Positions 59,326 to 64,000 of a DNA stretch of 64,000 nucleotides are shown here, in pieces. The notes beneath the pieces were generated by a model. That model saw only the letters and a list, made by a program, of their open reading frames with translations, was not told where the DNA came from and did no database searches. Made by a program: the position numbers and the translations under genes. The stretch's first letter is position 1; each line of letters begins with the position of its first letter. The stretch is from Melghiribacillus thermohalophilus. Its GTDB lineage: Bacteria > Bacillota > Bacilli > Bacillales > Alkalibacillaceae. The stretch covers positions 1 to 64,000 of the forward strand of contig NZ_SMAN01000006.1 of NCBI RefSeq assembly GCF_004342905.1. The letters run 5' to 3'.

Positions 59326-60574
59326 GTTTTTTATCATTTTAAAACATACTTATTTCAGCCAGTTAAAAAGCAAGTCATTTATCATTATGACCGTGATCAG
59401 CTTGATATTTATTGTAGGGCTGGCGAATATTCAAAATATCGTTGAACTGTTCACCGGTGATGACAGGACAGAACAGCTCGCTGTTATTGATGAAACTGGA
59501 GAGATTGCTGCACCTCTTATAAATACGATGGAGTCTCTGGACGAGGATCTGGAATTGAAACTGTTTGAAGGAAGTCTTGATGAAGGAAAAGAGCTTGTGC
59601 AATCCGGTGATTATCTGGCCCTCATCACCATTGAGACGGATGAGGAAATGCTGCCGAAAGCCTCTTATTATGCTCTGGATTTATCGAACAACCGCATTAC
59701 CAACCAGCTTGAACAGGCATTAAGCCAGATTAAAACAGGGATCATTACCGAGCAGGAAGGACTGGATCAGGAAGTTATCAATAAAATGTTTACCCCTGTG
59801 CCGATTGAAAGAATTGCGCTGAAAGAAAATGCAAAAACGGAAGAAGAATTAAATCAGGCACGGGGACTTGTCTATTTTATGATTTTTCTGATCTATTTTG
59901 CTGTAATCATGTATGGCAGTATGATAGCCAATCAGGTAGCCATTGAAAAATCGTCACGGGTTATGGAAATCATTGTATCAAGCGTGTCACCGATTACCCA
60001 GATGTTTGCTAAAATAACCGGTGTTGCTCTTCTCGGGCTGACCCAGTTTGGATTAATTATCATTACAGGCTATCTGTCTTTAAAGATGAATCAATCGGAG
60101 ATGGTGGGAGGATTTTTTGAATATTTTGGTTTTGGTGATATTCCTGTTGCAACCATTATATACGGCGTTGTCTTTTTTATACTTGGATACTTATTGTATG
60201 CCATGCTGGCGGCGATGCTCGGGTCCCTGGTTACCCGTATAGAGGATGCACAGCAAGTAATCACACCGATGATTATGTTAATCGTCGCTGCTTTCATGAT
60301 TGCCGTATTCGGATTGAATGAACCCGATTCCTCATTCGTTGTGGCAACTTCATTTATTCCATTTTTTACCCCGATTATTATGTTTGTCAGGGTTGGGATG
60401 CTTGATATTCCGCTGTGGGAAGTTGCGCTGTCTATCGGGTTGCTCATGGCCACCATTTTCTTTTTCGCCTGGATTGGGGCAAGAGTATACAAAGGCGGCG
60501 TCTTGATGTATGGACGCTCTACTTCTTTAAAAGATTTGAAAAAAGCGTTACAGATGTCCAAAAAGGATGTTTAA
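59318..60574 (+). CDS. yhaP: ABC transporter permease YhaP
   Basis: A 418-residue ABC-2 permease of the NatB/YhaP type: one N-terminal helix (IIMTVISLIFIVGLANI), an extracytoplasmic domain of about 140 residues, then six helices (YFMIFLIYFAVIMYGSMIA, ITGVALLGLTQFGLIIITGY and others). The block EKSSRVMEIIVSSVSPITQM between helices is a hallmark of the family. ATG 59318 overlaps the yhaQ stop, so the subunits are translationally coupled. Ends at a terminator. Confidence 0.92.
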   Translation: MNKFFIILKHTYFSQLKSKSFIIMTVISLIFIVGLANIQNIVELFTGDDRTEQLAVIDETGEIAAPLINTMESLDEDLELKLFEGSLDEGKELVQSGDYLALITIETDEEMLPKASYYALDLSNNRITNQLEQALSQIKTGIITEQEGLDQEVINKMFTPVPIERIALKENAKTEEELNQARGLVYFMIFLIYFAVIMYGSMIANQVAIEKSSRVMEIIVSSVSPITQMFAKITGVALLGLTQFGLIIITGYLSLKMNQSEMVGGFFEYFGFGDIPVATIIYGVVFFILGYLLYAMLAAMLGSLVTRIEDAQQVITPMIMLIVAAFMIAVFGLNEPDSSFVVATSFIPFFTPIIMFVRVGMLDIPLWEVALSIGLLMATIFFFAWIGARVYKGGVLMYGRSTSLKDLKKALQMSKKDV

Positions 60575-60592
60575 ATCCCCTTTCACCTGACC

Positions 60593-60625
60593 AGCTGCAG
60601 AGTAGATCTGCAGCTTTTTGTTTTT
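60593..60625 (+). terminator. Terminator of yhaQP
   Basis: AGCTGCAG (60593-60600) pairs with CTGCAGCT (60608-60615), followed by TTTTGTTTTTTT. Confidence 0.88.
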
Positions 60626-60980
60626 TTCAATGTTTTAATCGGAAAACTGAGAGATGTGATAACTAATGACAGGATGGGACGAGCCGAAATCCAGGAATCA
60701 GTTGTATATCAAGTAAAATGTTATGAAACGGATGGAACTATAAAAAAGGACCATCAGGATTCAAGTTTTCCCAAATATGTAGCTTCCCCGGTGAAAACAG
60801 ATTTTCTGAAGGAACGTACCTTCTTCCATTACACAGGGAAACGGTCGAAAGCTGGGACAAAAGGAAAAATTTGTCCCATTCTCACTTTATTTGATAAGGT
60901 AACGTAATACGAACGTGCATTCGTGTTTCGGTTCTGGTAAAATAAGATTATATCTCCTGATTACGGAAAGGGGTTCTCGC
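60626..60980. other. Intergenic region upstream of yhaO
   Basis: About 355 bp with no supported gene. It contains a perfect 9-bp hairpin TGGGACAAA...TTTGTCCCA (60853-60878) related in wording to the ends of the repeat family at 25166 and 30437, and presumably the yhaO promoter. Confidence 0.5.
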
Positions 60981-62213
60981 ATGCGGAATTCTCTTCGATT
61001 TATCCATACGGCTGATTTGCATCTGGACAGCCCTTTTAAAGGACTCTCCAGCCTACCGGAAACGATTTTTCAGGATGTCAAGAATAGCACCTTTCAGGCT
61101 TTCAGCAAAATCATCGACGCTGCTATTAGACATCAGGTAGATTTCATGCTAATTGCGGGGGATCTGTTTGATGCAGAATCCAGGAGTTTAAAAGCTCAAA
61201 TGAAGCTTAAAAAGGAAATGGAACGGTTACATAAGCATAACATTCAGGCATTCATTGTCCACGGCAACCACGATCCAGTTCAAGGAGACTATTTTACTGT
61301 GGAATGGCCGGACAACGTCCATGTCTTTCCCGATGAAACGGTTCGAAAAATTCCATTCATCAAAGATGGAAAACATCATCTCGCAGACATATATGGATTC
61401 AGTTATGAAAACAGGACTATTCATGATTCGAAGGTTGCGGAGTATAGGATTAATCAGACGAAAGATATTTTTCATATTGGCATCCTTCATGGAAGTCTGT
61501 CATCAAACGAAGATCACGATGTATACGCGCCGTTCCGCCTTTCGGATTTTGATGATAAAAAAATGGACTACTGGGCTCTGGGGCATATCCATAAACGGGA
61601 AGTACTCAGACAGGACCCGCCGGTAGTTTATCCAGGGAATATACAGGGGCGACATATGAAAGAGACGGGTGAAAAAGGGGGTTACCTCGTCGAATTAACC
61701 GACAGGAAGGCTGATTTATCCTTCATACCCGTTCAATCAATCCGTTTTGAAATCGTTCATTTAGATGCTAAAGGATGTGAATCTGTCGATGGACTCGAGC
61801 AGATGATCGAACGGGAGAAGGAACGCTGGAGACAATCCTACGGGAAATGTATTATTCGACTTCATGCAAGACTAGATGCAGAAAAAATCGGGGTCTTAAC
61901 TGAAAAAGACGTCGATGAATTGCTGGAATTTGTCAATGAAGGAGAGGAAGATGAACGAAACTGGATCTGGCTGGAACGGATCGAGCCAGATGTAAAGGTA
62001 TCCTGGAACAGAGAAGAATTAAAACAGGGAAAACATTTTACCGGTGAATTAATCAGACAAATGGATCAGGTGGAAGATCCAGCCGTATTCCTTGAAGAAT
62101 TGACTGAGCATCGAGCCATAAAAAAATTTATGGACCCATTTACGGATGAAGAATTACAGGATATTCTCAAAGATGCGGAACAATTGCTTCTTGAAGATTT
62201 GTTGAAAGAATGA
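60981..62213 (+). CDS. yhaO: SbcD/Mre11-like exonuclease YhaO
   Basis: A 410-residue calcineurin-like metallophosphoesterase of DNA repair. Metal-binding motifs in order: FIHTADLHLDSPF (about 7-19), LIAGDLFDAE, VHGNHDP (catalytic His), GILHGSL and WALGHIHKRE. The C-terminal capping region follows. Forms a complex with the ABC-type ATPase YhaN encoded next, the SbcCD analogue. ATG 60981 follows GGAAAGGGG; the frame is open 22 codons further up without an RBS. yhaN begins 9 bp after its stop. Confidence 0.93.
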   Translation: MRNSLRFIHTADLHLDSPFKGLSSLPETIFQDVKNSTFQAFSKIIDAAIRHQVDFMLIAGDLFDAESRSLKAQMKLKKEMERLHKHNIQAFIVHGNHDPVQGDYFTVEWPDNVHVFPDETVRKIPFIKDGKHHLADIYGFSYENRTIHDSKVAEYRINQTKDIFHIGILHGSLSSNEDHDVYAPFRLSDFDDKKMDYWALGHIHKREVLRQDPPVVYPGNIQGRHMKETGEKGGYLVELTDRKADLSFIPVQSIRFEIVHLDAKGCESVDGLEQMIEREKERWRQSYGKCIIRLHARLDAEKIGVLTEKDVDELLEFVNEGEEDERNWIWLERIEPDVKVSWNREELKQGKHFTGELIRQMDQVEDPAVFLEELTEHRAIKKFMDPFTDEELQDILKDAEQLLLEDLLKE

Positions 62214-62222
62214 GGGATTATC

Positions 62223-64000
62223 ATGAAAATCGAGAAAATACATATTTATGGCTTTGGGAAATGGAATGATGAATGGTTTGAGGTTCCATCGAGTCTTCAA
62301 ATAATTACTGGACCGAATGAATCAGGGAAGACGTCCATCAAACAGTTTATTCTTTATGTTTTATTTGATCTTCCGGCCGCTAAAAAAAAGATTTATGCCC
62401 CGAAACATGGAAAAATCCTGGGTGGCCGCCTGTTTATCCGGACGGGTCAGGGAAAAACAGTCATCGTGGAACGGACAGCAGAGCAGAAAGAGGTCCGTTG
62501 TTTTCTGGATAATGGAACGATTGAAGGCGAATCCTATTTAAATCTGCTGTTAAAGGGAATGGATCGTCAGACCTATGAAGATATTTTTGCTTTTGGTGAC
62601 CGGGATCTCGCAAAAATACGTGAAATAAAAGGAGAGGATCTGGGCAAAGTTTTATTCGGTATAGGACTGACCGGTTCAGAACGAATTTTTATGCTGGAGC
62701 GGTCACTGGAAAAGAAATGCGGCGAGTGGTTCAAAAAGAGGGGCAAGAACCCGATTATTAATGAACACCTTCGCAGGATGAAAGAAATGCAAAACCGGAT
62801 TAATCAATACGAACAGCAGGAGCAGGACTATCAAGAAATCATCCAGAACATCTCCGAACTGGTGAAACGGGCAAATGAAATGCAGCGGAAAAAGGATGAA
62901 TTGGAGCATGAACAGCTAACCTTAAATGCATACAGGCAAGTTAAGGAAGCGATACAGCAATATAAACTTTTATCAGCTGAATTAACTAATTATCAGGATG
63001 TCAGCAACTTCCCCCACAACGGTCTGAGCAGACTGAGTGACCTTAAGAATCAATCCTTTCCCCTCATCAGTGAATTAAGAGGTCTTTTACAAAATATCAA
63101 AGAGACTGAACAAGAAATCCATGATTATAAGAGAAAGAAATTATCTGATGACATATTCAAACAGCTTTCCGATATCGAACAAATGGTATCAGATTATGAG
63201 CAACTGAAAAGGGAATGGGAGACAAAAAAGAAGGAATGGGAATCCGGTCGCAAAAGCCTCGAGAAAGAACTTGAATTAACAGGTTTACCCCTTACCATCG
63301 AAGAAATCCATTCTTTGAATCTGTCTGTATATACCAAACATCAATGGAAAGACATCTGCCGGGCCCGGGAACAGCTTTTCCAGGAATCTGAACAGATTGA
63401 TCAGGATATAGAACAATTAGAAAGAGAGAAAACCAATATAGAAGAGTCTCTGGCATCTCTTAGACAAAATATGATCCCTTCCTGGGAATTGAATGAAATC
63501 GAAAAAAAATTAGAGATGCACCGGGCCGAAGAAGTAAAAAAACAATTGATGAACGAACAGGAACAACAAATTAAACATGTACAATTGTTGCAGGATAAAC
63601 TAAATAAGAGCCGGAAAATTGCGATTACCATTTCACCGGGATTTTTGCTGCTTTCTGTTTTCCTGTTTTTTTCATTAGAGTCCCAGACAGGAGTTTTTAT
63701 GACAAGTTCTCTCTTTTTCATTAGCTTGCTCGTTTCCTTTGTACTCGGATTGATTGTCAAACAATTAGGAAATCAGGGCAAAACAGTTATCCCGAAACAT
63801 TCGGAGAAGGATGTCCTCAGTGAAACCGAGCTGACAGTGCTGAAGGAAAAAAGAAAACAACATCAACATATAACCGTGAAAATCGAACAGCATGAGGCCA
63901 GATTGATGAACCTGACGGCTGAACTAAACCAGTTAGAGGGGAAACAACACACGTTAAATCGGCGTAGGTATCGCTTCAAACAGCAAATAAAAGAAGAAAT
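62223..64000 (+). CDS. yhaN: SbcC/Rad50-like ATPase YhaN (3' end outside window)
   Basis: The first 592 codons of a large SMC-like ATPase, running off the window. N-terminal MKIEKIHIYGFGKW is followed by Walker A TGPNESGKTSIKQ (about 28-40) and long coiled-coil segments (from about 180). Two hydrophobic segments at about 463-505 (ISPGFLLLSVFLFFS, SLFFISLLVSFVLGLIV) interrupt the coil, the membrane hairpin that YhaN-type proteins have and SbcC lacks. The Walker B half lies beyond 64000. Works with YhaO in DNA end processing, probably near the membrane. Confidence 0.93.
   Translation, partial: MKIEKIHIYGFGKWNDEWFEVPSSLQIITGPNESGKTSIKQFILYVLFDLPAAKKKIYAPKHGKILGGRLFIRTGQGKTVIVERTAEQKEVRCFLDNGTIEGESYLNLLLKGMDRQTYEDIFAFGDRDLAKIREIKGEDLGKVLFGIGLTGSERIFMLERSLEKKCGEWFKKRGKNPIINEHLRRMKEMQNRINQYEQQEQDYQEIIQNISELVKRANEMQRKKDELEHEQLTLNAYRQVKEAIQQYKLLSAELTNYQDVSNFPHNGLSRLSDLKNQSFPLISELRGLLQNIKETEQEIHDYKRKKLSDDIFKQLSDIEQMVSDYEQLKREWETKKKEWESGRKSLEKELELTGLPLTIEEIHSLNLSVYTKHQWKDICRAREQLFQESEQIDQDIEQLEREKTNIEESLASLRQNMIPSWELNEIEKKLEMHRAEEVKKQLMNEQEQQIKHVQLLQDKLNKSRKIAITISPGFLLLSVFLFFSLESQTGVFMTSSLFFISLLVSFVLGLIVKQLGNQGKTVIPKHSEKDVLSETELTVLKEKRKQHQHITVKIEQHEARLMNLTAELNQLEGKQHTLNRRRYRFKQQIKEE

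Overview
The window looks like chromosomal DNA of a spore-forming Bacillaceae bacterium. It has an alpha/beta-type small acid-soluble spore protein gene, the Bacillus-type yheB-yheA, yhaR-yhzD-yhaQ-yhaP-yhaO-yhaN neighbourhood, a lia-type cell-envelope stress operon, msmX with its PucR-like neighbour, yojO/yojN and fumC. Ribosome binding sites are strong AGGAGG/GGGGGTGAT types and TTG/GTG starts are frequent. No rRNA or tRNA gene is visible.

Layout. 1-3511: mobile DNA, namely a 5'-truncated IS3-family remnant and an intact-looking IS21-family istA/istB element. 3512-10290: two ABC export modules on the minus strand, AT-rich in places; one has a permease fused to a large M1-peptidase-like ectodomain without a visible zinc site. 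10290-25160: mixed metabolic and envelope genes (thioredoxin-like lipoprotein, YojO/YojN VWA-MoxR pair, C45 hydrolase, CtaG-like factor, TIMP-like protein, HIT/aminoglycoside-kinase pair, NhaC antiporter, CAP lipoprotein, GIY-YIG protein, cupredoxin). 25319-30410: Hsp20, CstA, then the most unusual locus, a probable operon of an ArsD/thioredoxin-like gene with an in-frame TGA followed by Cys, a cory-CC-star protein, a cysteine-free ArsA-like ATPase and a zinc-less quinone oxidoreductase-like dehydrogenase. 30411-45818: repeat-rich intergenic DNA between accessory transport genes (ChrA, AzlCD, CDF, MFS), WrbA, chemoreceptor, VanY-type peptidase and phospholipase-like genes. 45819-53150: fumC, SASP, liaR-liaS-liaF, liaH, liaI and msmX. 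53266-64000: PucR-like regulator, CstR-like repressor, yheB/yheA and the yha cluster ending in a truncated yhaN.

The best candidate for something undescribed is 27763-30410. A gene with a strong RBS starts at 27763 and reads 17 codons to TGA. It stays open after the TGA, which is followed at once by a Cys codon (a potential Sec-Cys pair where ArsD-like proteins carry Cys-Cys), and a 7-bp hairpin with a G-containing loop begins 13 nt downstream, within the usual bounds of a bacterial SECIS. The ArsA-like partner has no cysteine, so all candidate metal(loid) ligands of the operon lie in the small proteins. A nonsense mutation is the main alternative.

The intergenic DNA holds several repeat families: a 21-bp tandem motif at two loci, a MITE-like element with GGCTGGGACAAAA termini at two loci, a hairpin repeat at two loci, a 52-bp-period array and a two-copy 31-bp repeat. 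There are also at least two structured-RNA candidates (54689-54772 and 57060-57174).
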